Positions 26,684 through 34,338 of a stretch of 64,000 nucleotides of DNA are shown here, one piece after another. The notes under the pieces are model-generated. The model was not told where the DNA came from, made no database searches, and saw only the letters and a program-made list of their open reading frames with translations. The stretch lies in the NCBI GenBank assembly GCA_964439395.1, contig CAYTNV010000001.1:124001-188000 (forward strand), written 5' to 3'. The first letter of the stretch is position 1, and each line of letters starts with the position of its first letter. This stretch comes from JAUUSJ01 sp964439395 (lineage in GTDB: Bacteria > Bacillota > Clostridia > Lachnospirales > Lachnospiraceae). A program made the position numbers and the translations under genes.

Positions 26684-27187
26684 TGGAACTCACACCTCCC
26701 CATTTTTACTATTTAAAATTATATAATAAAAGATAGGAATGGGTCAATGTAACTTTTGTGAAAAAAGGGATATATAGTTGTCAGAGAGTAAAAAATTGCT
26801 AGAAAAATATGTTTAAAAGTTAATCTGATTGGATGTGAGAACGATAAGCTTAAGAAGATGAAATTGTATAGAAAATAAAAAATGGGGGAGAGATGGGCTT
26901 GAATAAAATTTTTATTGCCATGAAATAGGAATATATATATAATGATAATTATGGAACTTTTTAACAAAAATTTTTTGTAATTTTAGAGTGTAAATTTCAC
27001 TGCCCTTAAGTGTTGGAATATAAGTGATATTAGAACAAGGGATATATTTTAACAGCAATCTTATAACTTTAGTTATAGGAAATTCAAAAGAAAATGATAA
27101 AATAAAAATTTTAAGATTATTATTTTGAATCGATACTTTGCTAAATAAAAAGAATAAAAGTAACGAAAAGATGGTGAGGAAGAAAAG
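26684..27187. other. Intergenic region without a recognised feature
   Basis: Divergent spacer of about 500 bases, AT-rich. I see no plausible gene, relic or hairpin stronger than expected by chance; promoters for both flanking genes must lie here. Confidence 0.45.
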
Positions 27188-27616
27188 ATGGATTTCAAAA
27201 AGAAAATAGAGCGATACAATAATTCATATACCTTTGGTACAAAAATTGGTATTAAAATACTGGAAGCAAGAGAGGGATATGCAAAGGCAATTATGCCGAT
27301 TAATCAGGATGGACTTAATCCGCACGGGACGGTTCACGGTGGATGCATTTTTACTTTGGCAGATATTGCTGGAGGATTTGCAGCTTCCTCTCACGGAGGA
27401 AAAGTTGTAACTGTGAATTCTGACTTACATTATTTGAATGCGGGTATTCATACAAAGGGAATGATTGCAGAAGCAAGAGAATTAAAAGCAGGAAAACGAA
27501 TTTTGACATATGAAGTGTCAGTAATGGATCAAGATAATAAAATTTTGGCGGATGGAATTTTTACTTATATGAATCTTGGAGTCAATGATGGAGAGGAACT
27601 AAAGCTTCAGGTTTAG
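27188..27616 (+). CDS. PaaI-type hotdog thioesterase
   Basis: A 142-residue hotdog-fold protein. The family core is PHGTVHGGCIFTLADIAGGFAAS, where the second HG(G) and Asp shape the active site, followed by VTVNSDLHYLNAG and ILTYEVSVMDQDNKILADG. Such enzymes hydrolyse acyl- or aryl-CoA thioesters. There is no catabolic operon to suggest a substrate. A second, different hotdog thioesterase follows about 320 bases later with a TnpB relic in between. Confidence 0.85.
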   Translation: MDFKKKIERYNNSYTFGTKIGIKILEAREGYAKAIMPINQDGLNPHGTVHGGCIFTLADIAGGFAASSHGGKVVTVNSDLHYLNAGIHTKGMIAEARELKAGKRILTYEVSVMDQDNKILADGIFTYMNLGVNDGEELKLQV

Positions 27617-27742
27617 AAAAATTATTATATAAAGTGATTTATGTTTGACTGTAGAAAGTATTAAAACTGATTAGAGGAGGCAATATAAGGGAACAAAAAC
27701 ATGGCAAGATCTATAAGAGCCTCAATAAGTCAACAAAAATAA

Positions 27743-27913
27743 GAAAACTTAAAAAATTTAAAAAGAGAATAGCGTTGTCTTTCGAGAAAATATGAAGTAT
27801 TAAAGAAACGCAATAAGATTATGAAAGGAAAAGCTACTAGACAAAATATTCAAAGAGTTGTAGGTATATAACGATGGCATAGCCAGAAATTTACGACTGT
27901 GGAGTGTACATGA
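27743..27913 (+). pseudogene. TnpB (IS200/IS605 OrfB) relic
   Basis: One frame reads ENLKNLKRE-stop-RCLSRKYEVLKKRNK, then KGKATRQNIQ and, after another stop, RWHSQKFTT. This matches the conserved TnpB middle region (usually KLKREQRxLSRKYE...TRQNIxK...VQKLHxRLTN). Three in-frame stops make it inactive, and no TnpA or long flanks remain. It lies between two thioesterase genes. Confidence 0.72.
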
Positions 27914-27937
27914 ATTTGTGAGTAGCAGAAAGGATAA

Positions 27938-28342
27938 ATGAAACCTTATATACATGAAGTAAAATATTATGAGACAGACCAGATGAAAATTACACATCAC
28001 TCTAACTATATCCGATTTATGGAGGAGGCGCGTGTTGATATGCAAAGGCAAATAGGTTGGGAATACGCCGACTTTGAAAAGGCGGGAATTGTGTCACCAG
28101 TCGTCTCTGTCTGCTGTGATTATAAAAAGACAACAACGTTCTCCGATGTGATTGAGATTGATGTAAAGGTAAAGAAATTTAATGGGGCGAAGCTTTCGTT
28201 AGTATATATTATGACTTGCAATGGAGAGATTGTGGCAACGGGAGAGAGTCAGCATTGTTTTATGGATGAAGAGGGAAGATTAGTGAATATGAAGAAAAGA
28301 TATCCTGAATTTTATGAGACGGTAAATAGTTGTATTGAGTAA
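27938..28342 (+). CDS. YbgC/FcbC-type acyl-CoA thioesterase
   Basis: A 134-residue hotdog enzyme of the 4-hydroxybenzoyl-CoA thioesterase group. YYETDQMKITHHSNYIRFMEEARVD carries the catalytic Asp and the HxxYxxxxExAR pattern, followed by VVSVCCDYKKTTTFSDVIEIDVKVKKF. Expected to hydrolyse short-chain acyl-CoA. The ATG lies behind AGAAAGGAT. It is a different subfamily from the PaaI protein upstream, so the two are not a tandem duplication. Confidence 0.85.
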   Translation: MKPYIHEVKYYETDQMKITHHSNYIRFMEEARVDMQRQIGWEYADFEKAGIVSPVVSVCCDYKKTTTFSDVIEIDVKVKKFNGAKLSLVYIMTCNGEIVATGESQHCFMDEEGRLVNMKKRYPEFYETVNSCIE

Positions 28343-28357
28343 GATGACAGAGTAATT

Positions 28358-28590
28358 AAAAGTATACTTTTTGAAATAGACGAATAAGTTTTGCAGATTT
28401 ATTTAACGTAGCAATAATCTATGGTTTTGTAAAGTATCATCATGGCTTAGCAGAAAATATATTTTTGAGAAACGATAGTGAAGTGGAGTATTTTTCGCTA
28501 CTCCGCCTATTTATGGGAGTGAGTTTGCGAAAACTCTCAAAAATAGGTGAAGCAGCAAAAAATACGGGAACGAAATATGTTAACTAGGAA
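28358..28590. repeat. Degenerate copy of the dispersed structured repeat (plus orientation)
   Basis: Segments match, on the opposite strand, the elements at 47.3 and 55.8 kb: AGTATACTTTTTGAAA at 28364, CGATAGTGAAGTGGAG near 28482, TTTTTCGCTAC followed by TCCGCCTATTTATG at 28491-28515, and GAGTGAGTTTGCGA at 28517-28530. The outer arms are eroded. No gene is present between 28343 and 28712. Confidence 0.6.
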
Positions 28591-28712
28591 AAGATACTTC
28601 CTCTGCCTTTTGGCATCTCCTTTCAATCTCCCCTTAATCTTCTATCTTAATTTCGCTCTTTATCTATATAATATTTGTTATTCTATCTGTTTTAAAACCC
28701 ATATAAAACAGA

Positions 28713-30442
28713 TTACTTTTCAAATTGCATATGATAATATTGGGCATAAATTCCATTTTTTTGAAGGAGTTCTTCATGAGTTCCTCTTTCTTTAATTTGA
28801 TGTTCATCCACAACAAGAATTTCATCAGAATGCTGAATAGTGGATAGACGATGTGCCACAGTGATTGTAGTACGATTTTTAGCAAGCTCTTCCAAACTTT
28901 TTTGAATTAATCTCTCGCTCTCATTATCCAATGCACTTGTTGCTTCGTCTAAAATCAAAATAGGAGGATTTTTTAGGAAAACTCGTGCGATGGAAATACG
29001 CTGTTTTTGTCCTCCAGAAAGTCTAGTACCTCGCTCACCGACATAGGTGTCATAGCCATCTGGAAGTTCTGTAATAAATTCGTGAATATTTGCCTTTTTT
29101 GCAGCCTCAATAATCTCATCTAGAGTAGCATTTGGTTTTCCGTAGGCAATATTTTCTTTTACTGTTCCACCAAAGAGATAGACATCTTGTTGTACTACAC
29201 CAATCGAATTACGAAGACTATGTAATGTTACATGCCTGATATCTTGCCCCCCAATTGTAATGCTTCCGGATAAAATATCATAAAAACGAGGTAAAAGAGA
29301 ACAAATCGTTGTTTTACCACCACCAGAAGGTCCGACAAAAGCGATGGATTTTCCAGATTGAATGGAAAAATTGATATCATTAAGGACAGGTTCTTCTTTA
29401 TTATAAGAGAAATGTACATTTTTAAAGCAAATTTCTCCCTCTGGATTTGTCAAAGCAATTGCATTTGGCGCATCTACAATAGTAGGTTCTGTCTCAACAA
29501 CATCTAAAAATCTTCGGAAACCAGATAGCCCTTTTTGCATCATTTCTGTAAGTTCTACTAAAATTTGAATTGGACTGATGAAGATTCCGATATAGAGGGC
29601 GTACATAGCAAGATCGGCTGCATCCATCTCGCCCTTTGCAATAAAATATCCTCCAGCAATTAGGGTAATTAAATACATCATTCCCTGGAAAAATGTATTG
29701 CCACTTTGGAAGGTACCCATTGCGCGATAATTGTTTTTCTTAGAAACGAGGAATCTCTCATTTCCTTTCTTAAATTTTTTTCTCTCAATATCTTCGTTGG
29801 CAAATGCCTGTACAATACGAATTCCAGCTAGAGAATCCTGGAGCGTGGCGTTAATCTCGCCAATTTTTTTTCGGTTATCCATAAAAGTTGTCTGCATTTG
29901 TTTATTTTGCATTGCGCTAAATAGAATCATAAAAAGAACAACAAAAATTAATATAATGGCGAGCTTCCATTGGATAAAAAATAGGAAAAGAAAGGCACCA
30001 ATAATTTTTACAAGAGAAATAAATAAGTTTTCAGGTCCGTGATGTGCAAACTCGGAAATATCAAATAAATCAGAGACGAGACGGCTCATCATTTGCCCTG
30101 TATTATTTTCATCATAATAAGAAAAGGAGAGCTTTTCATAGTGGTTAAATAACTCTTTTCTCATATCTCGTTCCATCCGTGCTCCCATCACATGTCCTTG
30201 ACAGCTGACATAGTATTTGCAGAATGCCTGTAGCATATAGGCAATAAACATAATGATTCCGATAGCGGGAAACGTGCGAAGAATAGTAGAAGAGTTTTCG
30301 AGAAATAAAGTTTTTGTCAAAGAACGAAGCAACTGTGGAAAAGCTAAATCTACTATGCTAATAAAGGCTGCACAAAATAAATCTAAAAAAATACAGTCTT
30401 ATATGGGTAATAATATTGAATAAATCGTTTGAATGTATGCAT
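28713..30442 (-). pseudogene. MsbA-like ABC exporter (permease-ATPase) with a frameshift near its 5' end
   Basis: A half-transporter with fused membrane and ATPase domains. Walker A is GPSGGGKTT, signature LSGGQKQRISIARV, Walker B ILILDEATSALD. The open frame begins only at a TTG near 30332, in the middle of the first membrane segment. Upstream, a strong GGGAGG site and ATG at 30442 start MHTFKRFIQYYYPYKTV, good family N-terminal sequence, which stops after seven Ts (A7 on the + strand at 30385-30391). One more T would join the frames into a normal protein of about 576 residues. This may be a real null allele, slippage-controlled switching or a sequencing error. Confidence 0.85.
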
Positions 30443-30701
30443 AAATTCCTCCCTCGTATAAAAATAATCAATCTTACTATAGTGCAAATGGGAAGGAAAG
30501 TCAAATGAGAATTGGTTTTACAGAAATTAGTAGAATATAATATTTTAATTTATAGATTTTATTGACTTGATTCTATCTGTGAAGTTATTATATCATAAGA
30601 AAAAGAAAATCCTTTAAATTGAGAGATAAGATTAAAAAGAGAAAGGAGTAAGGCATTTCTCCCAATATTAGAAGGAATGGGAATTATGCCTGTAAATACT
30701 T

Positions 30702-32162
30702 ATGAAAGTGAATGATTTAAGAAGTGCTTTAAAATTATTGGAGTCTATGCCTGGTCAGTTAGTCGAGACAGATGTGGAAGTGGATCCATCTGCAGAATTG
30801 GCGGGTGTATATCGCCATGTGGGGGCAGGTGGAACAGTTATGCGTCCAACGAAAGAGGGACCAGCGATGATTTTTAATAATGTCAAGGGACATGAGGGGG
30901 CGAGAGTAGCAATCGGGCTTATGGCGAGCAGAAAGAGAGTGGCATCGTTACTTGACTGTAAGCAAGAGGATTTAGGAAAAAAATTATACAGCAGTGTGGA
31001 TAATCCGATTCCGCCAGTATTGAGTGAGGAGCCGGCAGCTTGTCAGCAAGTTGTGCATAGAGCGGAGGACGAAGGTTTTGATTTATATAAACTAGTACCA
31101 GCACCGACAAATACGCCAGATGATGCAGGACCTTATATTACACTCGGTATGTGTTATGCGACCCATCCAGATACAGGACTTAGCGATGTGACGATTCATC
31201 GTCTCTGCATTCAAGGAAGGGACGAGTTATCTATTTTCTTTACGCCGGGGGCTCGTCATATTGGAGCAATGGCGGAAAGAGCAGAACAGCTTGGACAAAA
31301 ACTTCCAATTTCAATTAGTATTGGAGTTGATCCAGCTATCTCGATTGGCTCTTGTTTTGAGCCGCCTACGACACCACTTGGATATGATGAGTTGGCTGTT
31401 GCCGGTGCACTTCGAAATGAGCCAGTAAAACTTTGTAATTGTTTGACTGTCAACGAGAGAGCAATCGCCAATGCAGAGTATGTGATCGAAGGAGAAGTTA
31501 TTCCAAACGTGCGTGTACAGGAAGACCAAAATAGCAAGACAGGCTATGCGATGCCAGAATTTCCTGGATATACAGGTCCCGCAAGCAGTGAATGTTGGCT
31601 AATTAAGGTTAAGGCAGTGACACATAGAGAAAATCCGATTATGCAGACTTGTATTGGACCGAGTGAGGAGCATGTATCTATGGCGGGAATTCCGACAGAG
31701 GCCAGTATTTATGGCATGATTGAGAAGGCGATGCCTGGAAGACTTCAAAATGTATACTGTGCTTCTCCAGGTGGCGGAAAATTTATGGCAGTGCTTCAGT
31801 TTAAAAAGCTTTCTCCTAGTGATGAGGGAAGACAAAGACAGGCTGCACTCTTAGCATTTTCAGCATTCAGTGAGCTAAAAAATGTTTTTCTTGTGGACGA
31901 GGATGTGGACTGCTTTGATCTTAATGATGTCATTTGGGCGATGAATACTAGATTTCAGGGAGATGTCGATATCGTGACAATTCCAGGGGTGAGATGTCAT
32001 CCACTTGACCCGTCAAATGATCCAGCGTTCTCTCCAAGTATTCGCGATCACGGAATTGCCTGCAAAAATATTTTTGACTGTACTGTGCCATACGAGTTAA
32101 AGGAACGATTTAAGAGGGCGAGATTTATGGATGTGGATCCAAGGCACTGGGTGGAGATGTAG
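30702..32162 (+). CDS. ubiD: UbiD-family decarboxylase
   Basis: A 486-residue enzyme of the prenylated-FMN-dependent (de)carboxylase family. Recognisable parts are VDVDPSAE-like early sequence (EVDPSAELAGVYRHVG), LGMCYATHPDTG, a metal/prFMN region ELSIFFTPGARHIG, and EGEVIPNVRVQED, with a conserved Glu-Arg-Glu core. Since ubiquinone is not made by such anaerobes, the substrate is probably an aromatic or unsaturated acid. Its cofactor maker UbiX follows at 32315. The ATG at 30702 has no close ribosome site of its own; a nine-codon frame at 30686-30715 with GAAGGAATGGG overlaps it. Confidence 0.88.
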   Translation: MKVNDLRSALKLLESMPGQLVETDVEVDPSAELAGVYRHVGAGGTVMRPTKEGPAMIFNNVKGHEGARVAIGLMASRKRVASLLDCKQEDLGKKLYSSVDNPIPPVLSEEPAACQQVVHRAEDEGFDLYKLVPAPTNTPDDAGPYITLGMCYATHPDTGLSDVTIHRLCIQGRDELSIFFTPGARHIGAMAERAEQLGQKLPISISIGVDPAISIGSCFEPPTTPLGYDELAVAGALRNEPVKLCNCLTVNERAIANAEYVIEGEVIPNVRVQEDQNSKTGYAMPEFPGYTGPASSECWLIKVKAVTHRENPIMQTCIGPSEEHVSMAGIPTEASIYGMIEKAMPGRLQNVYCASPGGGKFMAVLQFKKLSPSDEGRQRQAALLAFSAFSELKNVFLVDEDVDCFDLNDVIWAMNTRFQGDVDIVTIPGVRCHPLDPSNDPAFSPSIRDHGIACKNIFDCTVPYELKERFKRARFMDVDPRHWVEM

Positions 32163-32314
32163 CGATAAATGATTATTATGAGTATACTTTGGTTTCTTTG
32201 GCTATGGAGAGCGGCAAATTTTTTAGTTAATAAAGGAGAGCTTGATTGTGAGGCGAGACATAGTGGGGCGAAGTTTTAATAATAAGACATGAAATTAGAT
32301 GAGAGGTGAAGAAG

Positions 32315-32884
32315 ATGAGGAAGAGATTGATTGTCGGTGTGACTGGTGCCAGTGGAATTCCAATTTTAGAGCAATGCCTAAAACTGATAAGAGAAGATGG
32401 AAAATTTGAGACGTATCTTATTATGAGTGAGAGCGCAAAGATTACAATCTCGTATGAGACAGAGAGGTCGGTGGAGGAACTTGAGAATTTGGCAGATTAT
32501 GTGCTTGCCCAAGAAGAGATTGGGGCAGGACCTGCGAGTGGCTCTTTTCGAGCAGTAGGAATGCTTATCGTCCCTTGTAGTATGAAGACGTTAGCTGGAA
32601 TTCATAGTGGTTATGCGGATAATCTGATTCTTCGAGCAGCGGATGTGACGATAAAGGAGCAAAGACCTCTTGTTCTTGCAGTGAGAGAGACGCCGCTTAG
32701 TCCGATTCATCTTCGAAATATGTATGAATTATCGATGATATCAGGCGTTCATATCATTCCTCCTATGATGACATTTTATCATAAGCCAGAGAGCATTGAG
32801 GAGATGGTATACCATACTGCGGCGAAGCTTGTGGAGCCTTTTGGAATTGAGGCGAGTGAGTATCGCAGATGGAGAGAAATATAA
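32315..32884 (+). CDS. ubiX: UbiX flavin prenyltransferase
   Basis: A 189-residue flavoprotein that attaches dimethylallyl to FMN, making the prFMN cofactor of UbiD. The N-terminal IVGVTGASGIPILEQCL is the FMN-binding turn. GSFRAVGMLIVPCSMKTLAGIHSGYADNLILRAADV and LVLAVRETPLSPIHLRNMYEL are classic UbiX/Pad1 motifs. The ATG at 32315 fits GAGAGGTG; a GTG nine bases earlier is also open. It is transcribed with ubiD, the usual enzyme-plus-cofactor pairing. Confidence 0.92.
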   Translation: MRKRLIVGVTGASGIPILEQCLKLIREDGKFETYLIMSESAKITISYETERSVEELENLADYVLAQEEIGAGPASGSFRAVGMLIVPCSMKTLAGIHSGYADNLILRAADVTIKEQRPLVLAVRETPLSPIHLRNMYELSMISGVHIIPPMMTFYHKPESIEEMVYHTAAKLVEPFGIEASEYRRWREI

Positions 32885-32911
32885 TTAGAGATGTTTTAAA
32901 ACTCGTTTACA

Positions 32912-32957
32912 AAAATGTGGTTTTTAGTCTTAAAATGACTAAAGCCACATTTTCTAT
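32912..32957 (+). terminator. Terminator after ubiX
   Basis: AAAATGTGG (32912-32920) pairs with CCACATTTT (32945-32953), extended by TTTAGTC/GACTAAA around a short loop; T-rich tail. Confidence 0.75.
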
Positions 32958-33027
32958 TTTCAGGAATGATAATAGAATCTATAAATCTATTTTTAAGTTA
33001 ACTTAGACATTCGGATATTCTATAAAA

Positions 33028-33066
33028 AGTTATAGAACGAATTTTGTTCTGGGACTGGAGTAATAT
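33028..33066 (+). repeat. 39-bp repeat, copy 1 (upstream of nitroreductase)
   Basis: It is related to 33936-33974 at 31 of 39 positions, and all eight differences are transitions. It lies about 100 bases before the nitroreductase start, upstream of a promoter-like TTGTCA/TATAAT (33100-33129). Confidence 0.65.
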
Positions 33067-33164
33067 GGGATGAAATTTGTGATAGTTTGAGTGATGTTGT
33101 TGTCATATTCAATGGGATTGGTATATAATTAATTTATAAAATTATCATTATAAGTATAAGGAGC

Positions 33165-33749
33165 ATGATGGAAATGTTGAAAAACTTAGTAATAAAAAGC
33201 AGAAGTTATCGAGGCTATGACGAATCCAGAAGGATGACGGAAGAAGAATTAAAGGAATTTGTAGATTGTGCGAGATTTGCACCTTCCAGTGTAAATGGAC
33301 AGCCATTCAAATATTATCTTGCTTGGCAAAAAGAAAAGGTCGACTTGATTCAGTCGATGACAAAATGGGCAAGAGCTCTTCCTGATATGGAGCTTCCGCA
33401 TAGAGGAATGTGTCCTACAGGTTTTATAGTAATTTGTCAGGATACAAGTATTGGGTCGAATCTTGCAAGGTATCAAAAAGATGTGGGAATCGTGGCGCAG
33501 ACGATGCTTCTCGCAGCTGCAGAGATAGGGCTTGGTGGATGTATGATTGGAAATTTTCAGGCAAAAGAAGTAAAGGAGAAGCTCGAGCTTTCGGATAATC
33601 TTGAGCCGATGTTGATTGTTGCATTTGGAAAGCCAGATGAAAAAATAGTATTGGTAGAGATTGATGAGGGAGAGAGCATTCGGTATTATCGAGATGAGAA
33701 GGATATCCACTATGTTCCAAAGAGAAAATTAGATGATATTATTATATAG
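33165..33749 (+). CDS. Nitroreductase-family flavoprotein
   Basis: A 194-residue FMN-dependent oxidoreductase of the NfsB/NfnB superfamily. SRSYRGYDESRRMTEEELKEFVDCARFAPSSVNGQPFKYYLA carries the FMN-phosphate Arg/Ser residues and the Asn-x-Gln-Pro segment. VGIVAQTMLLAAAEIGLGGCMIGNF is the second conserved block. There are no extra Cys clusters. The ATG at 33165 sits behind AAGGAG; an ATG three bases later is equally possible. Substrate is unknown. It is the last gene before the SCIFF locus but has its own promoter. Confidence 0.87.
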   Translation: MMEMLKNLVIKSRSYRGYDESRRMTEEELKEFVDCARFAPSSVNGQPFKYYLAWQKEKVDLIQSMTKWARALPDMELPHRGMCPTGFIVICQDTSIGSNLARYQKDVGIVAQTMLLAAAEIGLGGCMIGNFQAKEVKEKLELSDNLEPMLIVAFGKPDEKIVLVEIDEGESIRYYRDEKDIHYVPKRKLDDIII

Positions 33750-33900
33750 TAGAGAGTGTGATTTATCCATAAAGACAAGTTAGAAGAATATTATATGCGG
33801 ATTACTATATATTTTCAGAAATATCCATTGGATTATGATGTGATACTTGGAGAAATTAAGCGGATTATAGACGGTGGAAAGAAATCATTATGCCAGTGGC

Positions 33901-33929
33901 TTGACATAATTTTTCATTCATGGTATCCT
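33901..33929 (+). promoter_or_regulatory. Probable promoter of the SCIFF peptide gene
   Basis: TTGACA (33901-33906) and a weak -10 TATCCT (33924-33929) with a 17-bp spacer. The 70-nt leader it would make contains the second 39-bp repeat copy. Confidence 0.5.
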
Positions 33930-33935
33930 TTTGGA

Positions 33936-33974
33936 AGTTGTAGAACGGATTTTGCTCTGGAATTGGGGCAATAC
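33936..33974 (+). repeat. 39-bp repeat, copy 2 (leader of the SCIFF gene)
   Basis: Counterpart of 33028-33066. It lies between the probable -10 box and the ribosome site of scfA, so it would be in the mRNA leader. ACAAC downstream can pair with GTTGT at its start. Confidence 0.6.
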
Positions 33975-34005
33975 ACAACAAAATTCATTATAGGAGGATA
34001 TATCA

Positions 34006-34149
34006 ATGAAGAGAATTAAAACATTACAGACTCGTAATCTATGTGAAAGTGCAAAAAAAGGTGGCTGTGGTGAGTGCCAGACATCTTGCCAGTCTGCTTG
34101 TAAGACTAGCTGTGGTGTTGCAAACCAAAAATGCGAGAGCACAAAATAA
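34006..34149 (+). CDS. scfA: SCIFF ranthipeptide precursor
   Basis: A 47-residue peptide too short for ordinary ORF calling. It starts MKRIKTLQTRN and contains the near-invariant SCIFF core GGCGECQTSCQSACKTSC. AGGAGG lies 8 bases before the ATG. The next gene is the matching radical SAM maturase. Cysteines are at 13, 21, 24, 28, 32, 36 and 43, seven in all. The Cys usually found just before GGC is Lys here, and the residue after Cys36 is Gly where CteA of C. thermocellum has Thr (from memory). SCIFF peptides receive Cys thioether links to alpha or other carbons; their function is unknown. Confidence 0.93.
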   Translation: MKRIKTLQTRNLCESAKKGGCGECQTSCQSACKTSCGVANQKCESTK

Positions 34150-34177
34150 GCGTGAAGCGATAGCAAACAGTATTGTG

Positions 34178-34207
34178 AAGGTGCTGTCCATTTGGACAGC
34201 GCCTTTT
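34178..34207 (+). terminator. Terminator between SCIFF precursor and maturase
   Basis: AAGGTGCTGTCC (34178-34189), loop ATTT, GGACAGCGCCTT plus Ts (34194-34207). It should make the peptide mRNA more abundant than the maturase mRNA. Confidence 0.9.
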
Positions 34208-34338
34208 CTAATGTTATATTAATGATAGATAGCTTATATTTTATTAAGAGAGAATTTCTATTTTAGATATATAATATGTAGAGCGTGAAGCGATGAGTTT
34301 TCATTTGAACAGATAATAGATAGAGAAGGAATATAATT

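Noticed and set aside
33795..34019. Open frame of 74 codons upstream of and overlapping the SCIFF peptide
   Set aside because: No ribosome site, no family resemblance, and it covers the scfA promoter and leader repeat; the overlapping SCIFF gene is certain.
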